DNA of 5,757 nt from Chloroflexota bacterium. Lineage in GTDB: Bacteria > Chloroflexota > Anaerolineae > Anaerolineales > Anaerolineaceae. A model generated the notes under the pieces. The model had not been told where the DNA came from and ran no database searches. It saw only the letters and a program-made list of their open reading frames with translations. A program made the translations under genes and the position numbers. Positions within the stretch are counted from its first letter, which is position 1; the number at the start of each line of letters is the position of its first letter. The stretch covers positions 1-5,757 of the forward strand of contig JAJUJY010000229.1 of NCBI GenBank assembly GCA_029265085.1, given 5' to 3'. Shown here one piece after another: positions 1 to 5,751 of this stretch.

Positions 1-258
1 CAGGCTGCGCGGTCCTACCCGTTGATAGACCAATCCCGTCAGTCCATCCACTTGAACCAAACCATAACAATACGGCGCAGGCAGTCCTGCCCCCTGGACT
101 TTTAATGCCAGCTGGCATTCTCTTCCCAGGCTTTCACTGGAAAATCCTGGCCGCATCAACTTGATAATTTTTCCGTCCTCCCAGGCAAAAACCTGAGCCG
201 TGCGTCCTTCAGCCAACAGTGGTCCGAGATGTTGTTTCGTATGGTTGATTGAATCCAT
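1..258 (-). CDS. APH-fold phosphotransferase family protein, N-terminal part (cut by window edge)
   Basis: Reading the minus strand from the ATG at 258 gives 86 codons that run open off the left edge, so only the N-lobe of the protein is visible. The pattern is that of the aminoglycoside phosphotransferase/choline kinase-like fold. A glycine-containing strand (LAEGRTAQVFAW, residues 15-26) is followed by a strand with the likely ATP-binding lysine (KIIKL, K33), an E47 that could pair with that lysine, and a segment GLPAPYCYGLV with a later GLVYQRV typical of this family before the hinge. The catalytic HGD-type loop and metal-binding aspartate lie outside the window. No purine-rich ribosome binding site precedes the ATG. 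A TATAAC box (282-287, minus) without a recognisable -35 would place transcription close to the start codon. The gene is divergent from the GNAT gene. Family call is fairly secure; substrate is unknown, and antibiotic resistance should not be inferred. Confidence 0.75.
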   Translation of the reverse strand, partial: MDSINHTKQHLGPLLAEGRTAQVFAWEDGKIIKLMRPGFSSESLGRECQLALKVQGAGLPAPYCYGLVQVDGLTGLVYQRVGPRSL

Positions 259-320
259 AGAATGATTTTACAATAAAGCCTGTTATAGCGGGTAAGCAGA
301 TTGGGCACGCTCAAGCACAA

Positions 321-349
321 TTTTCAACCAAACGGACTCGCAGTAAAAT
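321..349 (+). promoter_or_regulatory. Sigma70-type promoter for the GNAT gene
   Basis: TTTTCA (321-326) and TAAAAT (344-349) are separated by exactly 17 bases, matching 4 of 6 and 5 of 6 positions of the housekeeping -35 and -10 consensus. Transcription would begin near 356, about 25 bases before the ATG at 381. The message would carry an AAGGA ribosome binding site at 369-373, seven bases before the start codon. The call is by eye only. Confidence 0.5.
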
Positions 350-380
350 TAGTTTTTACCTCAACATTAAGGAAAATAAT

Positions 381-815
381 ATGTTAACAATCCGCCCAGC
401 CATTGCAGCCGATGCACCGGCAATCATCTATTTGATCCAGTCACATGCTCGTTCTTGCGGAGAAACCAGCCCGCTGGATGAGAGCTATGTAAAGCACTAC
501 CTGTCCCATCCAAACAGCCATATTCTGCTGGCTGAATTAGATGGGCAGACTGCCGGACTGCTCAGTTATTCTTTGCGCCCTGATCTTTTCCATGCCAGTA
601 CCTGCTGCTGGGGAGAAGAAATCATCATTCGTGAAGAGTTGCGCCGCCAGGGCATTGGAAGTGCGCTGGTCAATTACCTGATTCAATCCTTGCAGGCGGA
701 AGGTGTCGTCGAAATTGCCGTTGGGATCATGCCGGATAATCAGGCCTCAAAACAGTTAAGCCGCCATTTTGGCATCTCAGAAGAGGCGGTTCTCCTGGAA
801 AGGCATTTCATTTAG
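381..815 (+). CDS. GNAT family N-acetyltransferase
   Basis: This encodes a 144-residue single-domain GCN5-related N-acetyltransferase, a cytoplasmic enzyme that moves an acetyl group from acetyl-CoA to an amine. The N-terminus (LTIRPAIAADAPAI) is the usual first strand and helix. Strands at about 48-66 (HILLAELDGQTAGLLSYSL) and 79-83 lead into the acetyl-CoA pyrophosphate loop, motif A, R88-R89-Q90-G91-I92-G93, which fits R-x-x-G-x-G. The C-terminal NQASKQLSRHFGI and VLLERHF match the motif B helix and last strand. Length is normal for the family. The ATG at 381 is chosen because AAGGA lies seven bases upstream. The gene appears monocistronic: it has its own promoter, and a hairpin terminator begins two bases after the stop. 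The cysteine pair C75-C76 just before the strand leading to motif A is unremarkable. The substrate (protein, amino acid, polyamine or drug) cannot be assigned. Confidence 0.9.
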   Translation: MLTIRPAIAADAPAIIYLIQSHARSCGETSPLDESYVKHYLSHPNSHILLAELDGQTAGLLSYSLRPDLFHASTCCWGEEIIIREELRRQGIGSALVNYLIQSLQAEGVVEIAVGIMPDNQASKQLSRHFGISEEAVLLERHFI

Positions 816-817
816 AA

Positions 818-843
818 AAACGCCCCCAGAATCGGGGGCGTTT
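818..843. terminator. Bidirectional Rho-independent terminator shared by two convergent genes
   Basis: A seven-base GC-rich stem (821-827 with 834-840) encloses a six-base AGAATC loop, and A818-A820 pair with T841-T843 to extend the stem to ten base pairs. Read on the plus strand it ends the GNAT message, although only three Ts follow. Read on the minus strand the hairpin is followed by TTTTTCT, a stronger U-tract, which suggests that minus-strand transcription from the 858-1004 gene also ends here. Confidence 0.88.
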
Positions 844-857
844 CGCTGCTGCAGAGG

Positions 858-1004
858 TTAGGCTGCAAAGGTTCGCGGTGGGTACAAAGTTTCGCGGTGG
901 GCGGCAATGGTTGCGGGGTCGGCGCGATGGAGGACAGGGTGTTTGTGGAATAATGCTTCCGCGGGAATCCGCTGTGTTGCACTTCGCCATGTTGGCTGGA
1001 TCAT
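858..1004 (-). CDS. Small hypothetical protein, 48 residues
   Basis: The minus strand from ATG 1004 to TAA at 860-858 encodes 48 residues beginning MIQPTWRSATQRIP and ending YPPRTFAA. I do not recognise a family. The protein is basic and rich in His, Pro, Arg and Ala, with no membrane segment or cysteine. Two local signals support it: GAGG at 1013-1016 lies eight bases before the ATG, a good ribosome binding site, and a strong hairpin with a T-rich tail on this strand follows the stop by 14 bases. The frame extends upstream to a TTG at 1088, but that start directly follows an in-frame stop and lacks a ribosome binding site. The last codons lie in a 19-base tandem repeat (866-901) whose period is not a multiple of three, so the C-terminus may have been reshaped by a duplication. 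Alternatives are a non-coding transcript ending at the same terminator, or a chance frame. Confidence 0.45.
   Translation of the reverse strand: MIQPTWRSATQRIPAEALFHKHPVLHRADPATIAAHRETLYPPRTFAA
866..901. repeat. Near-perfect tandem repeat, 17-base units at 19-base period
   Basis: CAAAGGTTCGCGGTGGG (866-882) and CAAAGTTTCGCGGTGGG (885-901) differ at one base and are separated by two bases. On the minus strand they overlap the last codons of the proposed 48-residue gene. Because 19 is not divisible by three, the two copies are read in different frames (HRETL and PPRTF). Confidence 0.8.
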
Positions 1005-1274
1005 AATGAAAACCTCAGCCGCAGCGGTTTGACCCCGTCGCCCGGCAGTAAAATAATTGTTTTGTGCCGCCGCGCGAACCAGGGCCAATCAGGACAACCA
1101 GAACAATACAAAATGAACCGGCCGGTGGTGAACTGGCTTCCTGAATCTATTCGATTGGTTGAAAAAGGGGGCCAAAGGAAGAGTTGGAAAACCGCGGGGA
1201 TCGAAGAATAATTACGCAGGATAAAAGATGACCAGAGAAAGCGGTTTTTTGGCGACTTTGCGAGACCAAATTCC

Positions 1275-1294
1275 TTCGATAAGAGTATATCGAA
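1275..1294. promoter_or_regulatory. Operator-like inverted repeat
   Basis: TTCGATA (1275-1281) and TATCGAA (1288-1294) form a perfect seven-base inverted repeat around a six-base spacer. The 20-base overall size suits a dimeric regulator binding DNA. It lies about 107 bases upstream of the TATAAT box of the HAD gene, rather far for simple repression of that promoter. It is AT-rich with no U-tract, so a terminator is unlikely. Function is inferred from symmetry alone. Confidence 0.35.
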
Positions 1295-1376
1295 TCTCCG
1301 ATCATTACGCAAGGCATTTTCACCTTTCAAACCTGCAAAGCGGAGAAAATTGAGAAATATTTCACAACGCTTTGCC

Positions 1377-1406
1377 CTGCCAGAGATGGGTGGATGCCGG
1401 TATAAT
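1377..1406 (+). promoter_or_regulatory. Sigma70-type promoter for the HAD gene
   Basis: A perfect TATAAT at 1401-1406 is preceded at 18 bases by CTGCCA (1377-1382, 4 of 6 matches to TTGACA). Transcription would start near 1413, leaving a leader of about 60 bases before the ATG at 1475. The -10 is convincing; the -35 is only fair. Confidence 0.55.
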
Positions 1407-1474
1407 CCTGTCCAGAGAGCGGATAGACAAAAATCACCATCAGCATGATTCTTTATTGGTAATTGGAGACGATG

Positions 1475-2128
1475 ATGAAACGTCAAATTCGATGTGCATT
1501 GTGGGACATGGACGGGGTGTTGGTGGACACCGGAGATTTCCATTTCCAGGCGTGGAAAAAGGTCCTGGGTGAACTGAACATTCCTTTTGACCTGGCAATA
1601 TTTAAAGCCACATTTGGAATGAACAATTTTGGCGTACTTTCCACCCTTTTAGGCCGCCTACCCCAACCGCAAGAACTGGCTGAAATTGACCAGCGAAAAG
1701 AAGGGCTGTTCCGAGAATTAATCCACGGGCAGGCACAACCCCTACCGGGAGTGTTGGAATGGTTACAATTCTTTCATCAAGCCGGAGTTCCCCAGGCAGT
1801 TTGCTCTTCTGCCCCAAGAGATAATATCGATCTGCTGGTGCAAGAGCTGAACCTGAGCGCATACTTTGATAGATTAATCTCCGGTCCAGAACATGGTTTG
1901 CCCGGAAAACCCGATCCGGCAGTATTCTTAGCGGGTGCCCGCCAGCTAGGCCATACGCCGCAAGAATGTGTGGTTATTGAGGACGCAGTAGCCGGAGTAG
2001 CCGCAGCAAAAGCCGGGGGAATGTTTTGCATCGCAGTGACGACCACAAACCCGGCAAATGCATTGACCCAGGCGGATCTTATCCTGCCGTCTCTTGCAGA
2101 TTTACCTCCGGAACGGTTCATGGCTTAA
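1475..2128 (+). CDS. HAD-superfamily hydrolase, beta-phosphoglucomutase-like
   Basis: This encodes 217 residues of a HAD subfamily I protein with a helical cap, a cytoplasmic enzyme that transfers or hydrolyses phosphate on a small sugar-phosphate-type substrate through a phospho-aspartate. Motif I is D11-M-D13-G-V-L-V-D18-T19, followed by H23 in FHFQAW, the spacing seen in beta-phosphoglucomutases. Motif II is the serine pair S111-S112, motif III is K145 in GKPDP, and motif IV is E169-D170 in VVIEDAVAG. The cap contains RK (74-75), as in the mutases, but its substrate loop reads FGMNNFGVL, lacking the Lys and Arg of well-studied beta-phosphoglucomutases. A phosphatase with another substrate is therefore equally likely. 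Of two adjacent ATGs (1472, 1475) the second is chosen because GGAG (1465-1468) lies six bases before it and only three before the first. The gene has its own promoter and converges with the sensor gene, 46 bases between stops. Confidence 0.88.
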   Translation: MKRQIRCALWDMDGVLVDTGDFHFQAWKKVLGELNIPFDLAIFKATFGMNNFGVLSTLLGRLPQPQELAEIDQRKEGLFRELIHGQAQPLPGVLEWLQFFHQAGVPQAVCSSAPRDNIDLLVQELNLSAYFDRLISGPEHGLPGKPDPAVFLAGARQLGHTPQECVVIEDAVAGVAAAKAGGMFCIAVTTTNPANALTQADLILPSLADLPPERFMA

Positions 2129-2149
2129 TTTTCTGATCCTGGCAGAAAA
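2129..2149. repeat. AT-rich inverted repeat between convergent stops
   Basis: TTTTCTG (2129-2135) and CAGAAAA (2143-2149) form a perfect seven-base stem with a seven-base loop. It starts at the base after the HAD stop and lies 25 bases beyond the sensor stop. It is the only hairpin seen in the 46-base gap, so it may help end both messages. The stem is weak, and no U-tract follows on either strand beyond the stem itself, so it is not a standard terminator. Confidence 0.35.
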
Positions 2150-2174
2150 CGAACTTCCAGCCGCCCGAGAATCG

Positions 2175-5100
2175 TTATATCACTTCGCCGTTCTGGTCCA
2201 TCTCTTCAAGCAGCGCCAGGAAGGTTTGAACAACCTGAGGGTCAAATTTTTTTCCAGAACAATCCATCAGGTATTGGCGGACTTTTTCTTCTGCCCAGGC
2301 TTTCCGGTACGGCCGGTCTTTGCGCAGGGCATCCCAAACATCCACGATGCTAAACAGCCGTGCGGCAAGGGGAATATCCGTACCGCGCAATCCATAGGGA
2401 TAGCCGCTGCCGTCCCAATTTTCATGGTGATAAGTTGGTATGACCAGAGCGGGTTTTAGATAATCGATGGAGGAGAGCATATGCTGCGCATGCAGGGTGT
2501 GTTTACGCATCAACTCCCATTCTTCCTCATTCAATGGGCCTGGTTTTAGTAAAACGCTGTCCGGTACAGCCATTTTCCCAATATCATGCAAAATTACGCC
2601 GCGGCGAATGTGGATCAATTCCTCCTGAGGAACGCCCAATTTTTCTGCCAACCGCAAAGAAACATCGATCAAACGCATGGCATGTCCCTGGGTTTCTGCA
2701 TCACGCAATTCCAGGGCTAACGACCATCCCAAAATGGTTTCATCGTATGCCTCAGCCAGTTCCACGTTCGATTTTTGTAATTTTTCCAACAAACGGGCAT
2801 TATCAATGGCAATCGAGACGGCTGAAGCCAGCGTATTCAAAAAATCAATCCATTCTTCATCTGGAACCAGCGGGCGGCGGTGGAATAATTCCAATACCCC
2901 GTGAAGCTGTCCCTTGGCTACCAGCGGAACGCCATAATATGCGACAAACCCTTCGCTTGGATACGGCATTCCTGCTGGATCAACACCATCGGTGTGTTGA
3001 ATATCTGAGATGGCCAGCAAGTGTTTGCCCTCTGCAACCAGGCTGGTAAACCCTGGGGGATCTTCAAACGGTTGAACAGCGGAATGCAGCCCGCGGAACC
3101 CCCAGCTGCTGACAAACTGCAAACTGGTCGAATCCAGTTCTTTGAGCCAGATATCCGCAGCATCTACATTTAATTGGGTAACTACCTGGTCTAACAAAAT
3201 ATGGATGGTGAAATGAAGATCCAGGCTAGTTGTAATGGCAGTCTCAATGGTGCGTACGGCGGTCACATGCTGCAATCGCTTTTCGGTTTGCTCATGCAAG
3301 GCCAGCCTGCGCATGGTTGAAGCAGCAATATCAGCCACGGCAGTCAACATGCGCAGCGCCCCTTCCGGCAAGCTCTGCTGGCTGCCAACCACAATCGCGC
3401 CAATAATCCGGTCACGGTCAATTAATGGCGCACAGGCCAGTTCCGATTGCTGTTTGACCACCTCAGAAAGCCCACCCCAACCATTTTCCACCCGGGCATC
3501 GGTCAAAAAAGCTTTTCCCTCGCCCAACAAGCGCAGCATCATGCCGCTTTGAGCTTCCAATTGGTAGCCTGTGGTGCGCCGGAAAACACCCAGCCCCAGC
3601 TCCACCCGGGCATGCTGTGTCTGGGGTTGGCTGACCAGAATCATTGCGCCGTCCGCCGAGAAATGCTGGTAAATTTGCTCCAACACAGACCGGTACATTT
3701 CCGAGCGGGACTGGGCAGAGCGCATCGATGCACTGATCGCTGTCAGTGCCTCCAACTCGCTTTCGCGCTGCTTCAGATCCGTAATATCGGTGATATACCC
3801 TTCTAAATGAAGTAAATCACCATCCGGCGAGTAAATTCCGGCGCCCTGTTCCCAGACCCATTTTTCTTTTCCATCCACAGAGCGAATCCGGTAACTGAGC
3901 TGGAATGGGCTGCGTTGATCTACCGCTTGCTGCACTTCTTTCCAGACCCTTTGGCGGTCTTCTGGCACAATAAAATGAGCATACGCACGGTGGTGGTTTT
4001 GCACCAGGTCATCGGCAACCACTCCCGTGAGATTAAAACAGCCCGTACTGACAAATTCCATTGTCCACTGTGAATCATATTTTGAACGATATGCCATCCC
4101 AGACAGATTGGACAATAAGGTAGCAAGGGTGCGCTGCGATTCTTCTACCGCCCGTTGGGCTTCTTTTTGGGCTGTAATATCCGCCATAGCAATGATTGCG
4201 CCGGTCATACTGGATTGTCCGCCATATAAAGGCGCAATCGAAAGGCTGATATCGACCCGGCTGCCGTCTTTCCTCAACCGCTGCACGGGCTGGTTATAAA
4301 TCAATTTGCCGGATTTAATTTTCTGCCATGTTTCTGCCCGCTCTGTTTGATCCTCCAGTGGAATATATGGAAGAGGCCGGCCGACAACCTCGTTCTCCGC
4401 CCACCCAAACAGGGTTTCAGCCGCTGGATTCCATACCTGGATCAGGTTCTGCTCGTCAACCACCACCAAGGCCAGCGGTGAGGACTGGATGATAGTCAAG
4501 ATTTGTTCGTTAAGCTGCCGCAGCTCAAGTTCTGTGCGGACGTGTTCTTCATCACGCTGCTGCAGCGCTTCTGCCATTTTGTTAAAGGTAATTTCCAGGT
4601 CAATCAGCCCATCTCGATCGCGAGTGATTAAGGGCGTCCGCGCACCCAGATCACCTTGAGCAATCTTTTCCGCTGCCAGTTTTAATTGCCGGGAACGCCG
4701 GGTCAAAACCTCTCCACTGACCATATAGGCCACAAGATAGCTGATCAAAATCATAGCGGCCAGCAATCCTGCCCAGGCTAACATCAGGCGGTTAAAATCT
4801 GCATAAGCAGATTCAACCGGCAGCCCCAGTCGAATTTGGGCAAAGTCCTGGCCTTGTTCGGATTGCAAATTTAAATAGGTATAAAAACGCTCAATCCCAT
4901 CCAAACCTTTGGCTTTGGCGCTTTGACCTGGCCCCCCTATAATCGCCTGGATTGCACCAAACGGATCGATATCGCCAGTTTGCACCCCATTTGAATTGGG
5001 AGTAACATATATCACCTGCCCGCGCGCATCCAGCATCGTAATACAGCTTTGACTGGGTAAAGACAAATTACTGACCAGGTTTTTCAACCAGGCCGGGTCA

Positions 5101-5642
5101 ATCCCTGCATAGAGAAACCGGCGTTCCATTCCATTGGCAGCCTCAAGACGTAAGGTAACTGGCAATACCAGCGTTCCAGCCCCCGGATCAACCCGCAACG
5201 ATCCAATATACAGCTCACTTTCCATCCTGTCGATTTCTTCCAGATCGATCCAATCCACCGTATTGGACTGTATTTTTTGAGCACATATCACGCCGCCCTG
5301 AGCGTTCAGCAAAGCCAGGTTGACCAAAGCAGGATGGCTGCCAGCGAATTGTCCGAAGATAAGTTCACAGTCCGCTTTTTTGTTTTCCACAGTCATTTGA
5401 GACTGATAACCAGCCAGTAATTGCTGGATCGATTCAATTCCCTGAATTTGATTTGCCCTGACTTGATCCGCCGTCTGGCGCGTTTCAAGCAAAGCCAGAT
5501 CCGTGGTATGGAAATACCGTTCAATTGCAAAAATTAGCACCATCCCAACTGCAGGCGCAATGATCAGCAGCATTAAGATAGAAAATCGAATGCGGAGGTT
5601 GAATGTCGAGCCTTTCAATGATTCTTCCGCTCCTAAACACAT
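2175..5642 (-). CDS. Membrane sensor: Cache-like/HAMP/PAS/PAS/GAF/GAF/HD-GYP, predicted cyclic di-GMP phosphodiesterase
   Basis: This 1155-residue protein probably hydrolyses cyclic di-GMP under control of stacked sensors. Membrane segments at about 20-41 and 286-308 enclose an extracytoplasmic region with two similar strand-turn units (LALLNAQGGVIC 109-120; ITMLDARGQVIYV 201-213), suggesting a double Cache domain. HAMP (about 309-361) ends in FNKMAEAL but has D-G-L-I (344-347) where DExG is usual. PAS1 (about 378-492) contains WNPAAETLFGW. PAS2 (about 502-623) ends in a PAC-like segment, YRIRSVDGKEKWVWEQ to GYITDITD. Two GAF-like domains follow (about 632-780, 797-952). HD-GYP (about 962-1150) keeps E983, H987, H1019-D1020, K1023, H1048, H1072-H1073, the G1080-Y-P motif and D1101, the full set expected for a trinuclear metal site. 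There is no GGDEF, EAL, kinase or receiver domain. The start is uncertain: ATG 5642 has no good ribosome binding site, while TTG 5618 does. Domain order and HD-GYP family are secure; the ligand is unknown. Confidence 0.95.
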   Translation of the reverse strand: MCLGAEESLKGSTFNLRIRFSILMLLIIAPAVGMVLIFAIERYFHTTDLALLETRQTADQVRANQIQGIESIQQLLAGYQSQMTVENKKADCELIFGQFAGSHPALVNLALLNAQGGVICAQKIQSNTVDWIDLEEIDRMESELYIGSLRVDPGAGTLVLPVTLRLEAANGMERRFLYAGIDPAWLKNLVSNLSLPSQSCITMLDARGQVIYVTPNSNGVQTGDIDPFGAIQAIIGGPGQSAKAKGLDGIERFYTYLNLQSEQGQDFAQIRLGLPVESAYADFNRLMLAWAGLLAAMILISYLVAYMVSGEVLTRRSRQLKLAAEKIAQGDLGARTPLITRDRDGLIDLEITFNKMAEALQQRDEEHVRTELELRQLNEQILTIIQSSPLALVVVDEQNLIQVWNPAAETLFGWAENEVVGRPLPYIPLEDQTERAETWQKIKSGKLIYNQPVQRLRKDGSRVDISLSIAPLYGGQSSMTGAIIAMADITAQKEAQRAVEESQRTLATLLSNLSGMAYRSKYDSQWTMEFVSTGCFNLTGVVADDLVQNHHRAYAHFIVPEDRQRVWKEVQQAVDQRSPFQLSYRIRSVDGKEKWVWEQGAGIYSPDGDLLHLEGYITDITDLKQRESELEALTAISASMRSAQSRSEMYRSVLEQIYQHFSADGAMILVSQPQTQHARVELGLGVFRRTTGYQLEAQSGMMLRLLGEGKAFLTDARVENGWGGLSEVVKQQSELACAPLIDRDRIIGAIVVGSQQSLPEGALRMLTAVADIAASTMRRLALHEQTEKRLQHVTAVRTIETAITTSLDLHFTIHILLDQVVTQLNVDAADIWLKELDSTSLQFVSSWGFRGLHSAVQPFEDPPGFTSLVAEGKHLLAISDIQHTDGVDPAGMPYPSEGFVAYYGVPLVAKGQLHGVLELFHRRPLVPDEEWIDFLNTLASAVSIAIDNARLLEKLQKSNVELAEAYDETILGWSLALELRDAETQGHAMRLIDVSLRLAEKLGVPQEELIHIRRGVILHDIGKMAVPDSVLLKPGPLNEEEWELMRKHTLHAQHMLSSIDYLKPALVIPTYHHENWDGSGYPYGLRGTDIPLAARLFSIVDVWDALRKDRPYRKAWAEEKVRQYLMDCSGKKFDPQVVQTFLALLEEMDQNGEVI
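5630..5634 (-). promoter_or_regulatory. Candidate ribosome binding site inside the annotated start of the sensor gene
   Basis: AGGAG (5634 down to 5630) followed by CGGAAG lies 11 bases (5 from GGAAG) before an in-frame TTG at 5618-5616. Starting there would remove the first eight residues and give a short basic N-terminus (KGSTFNLRIRF) before the membrane helix, the usual layout for such sensors. The ATG at 5642 has only GTGGG directly abutting it. Confidence 0.4.
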
Positions 5643-5723
5643 CCCACTGCTAGGACAAATCGTACCAGCGACCGGTTGTACGAGATCATTTTCCCCACAG
5701 AATAAAAGTTAACCGATAAGATT

Positions 5724-5751
5724 ATTGTATTCAGCCAACAAAATAAAACAA
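5724..5751 (-). promoter_or_regulatory. Candidate promoter for the sensor gene
   Basis: On the minus strand, TTGTTT (5751-5746) and TACAAT (5729-5724) are separated by 16 bases, matching 3 of 6 and 5 of 6 consensus positions. Transcription would start near 5717, giving a leader of about 75 bases to the ATG at 5642. The surrounding AT-rich stretch makes chance matches easy. The leader holds a five-base stem CGTAC/GTACG (5659-5680) of no clear meaning. Confidence 0.35.

Larger units (their letters stand above)
1005..1474. other. 470-base stretch without a convincing gene
   Basis: No frame in this stretch combines a plausible start, a ribosome binding site and protein-like sequence. It holds the ribosome binding site of the minus-strand small gene at its left end, an inverted repeat at 1275-1294, several TTCGAT/ATCGAA hexamers (1150, 1200, 1275, 1289), two copies of ATTACGCA (1211-1218 and 1304-1311), and the promoter and ribosome binding site of the HAD gene at its right end. 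A short plus-strand frame (1113-1211, 32 codons) has no ribosome binding site. No tRNA-like or recognised riboswitch fold was seen by eye. Confidence 0.55.

Noticed and set aside
1029..1211. 60-codon plus-strand open frame (TTG start; ATG at 1113)
   Set aside because: The C-terminal part looks mildly protein-like, but neither start has a ribosome binding site, no promoter was seen, and there is no family resemblance.
1001..1543. 180-codon minus-strand open frame overlapping the small gene, the gap and the start of the HAD gene
   Set aside because: The translation has no recognisable domain and irregular composition. Its start lies antisense inside the HAD gene and no ribosome binding site is visible.
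1372..1572. 66-codon plus-strand frame running into the HAD gene
   Set aside because: It is an out-of-frame reading of the HAD start; its residues mirror the motif I codons in another frame.
1777..2121. 114-codon minus-strand frame antisense to the HAD gene
   Set aside because: It lies entirely within a well-supported gene, and no start signal or domain is seen.
2094..2459. Plus-strand frame overlapping the end of the HAD gene and antisense to the HD-GYP domain
   Set aside because: It is a shadow of the HD-GYP coding sequence; the protein has no recognisable features.
2534..3049. 171-codon plus-strand frame antisense to the sensor gene
   Set aside because: It is antisense to conserved HD-GYP and GAF2 codons. 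It is rich in Pro, His and Arg as expected from complementary codons, and has no ribosome binding site.
3447..3806. 119-codon plus-strand frame antisense to the GAF1 region
   Set aside because: Same reasoning: it is fully inside the sensor gene with no independent support.
5643..5717. Possible cyclic di-GMP riboswitch in the sensor leader
   Set aside because: It would be attractive before a cyclic di-GMP enzyme, but the leader is only about 75 bases and shows no GEMM-like conserved segments, only a five-base stem.
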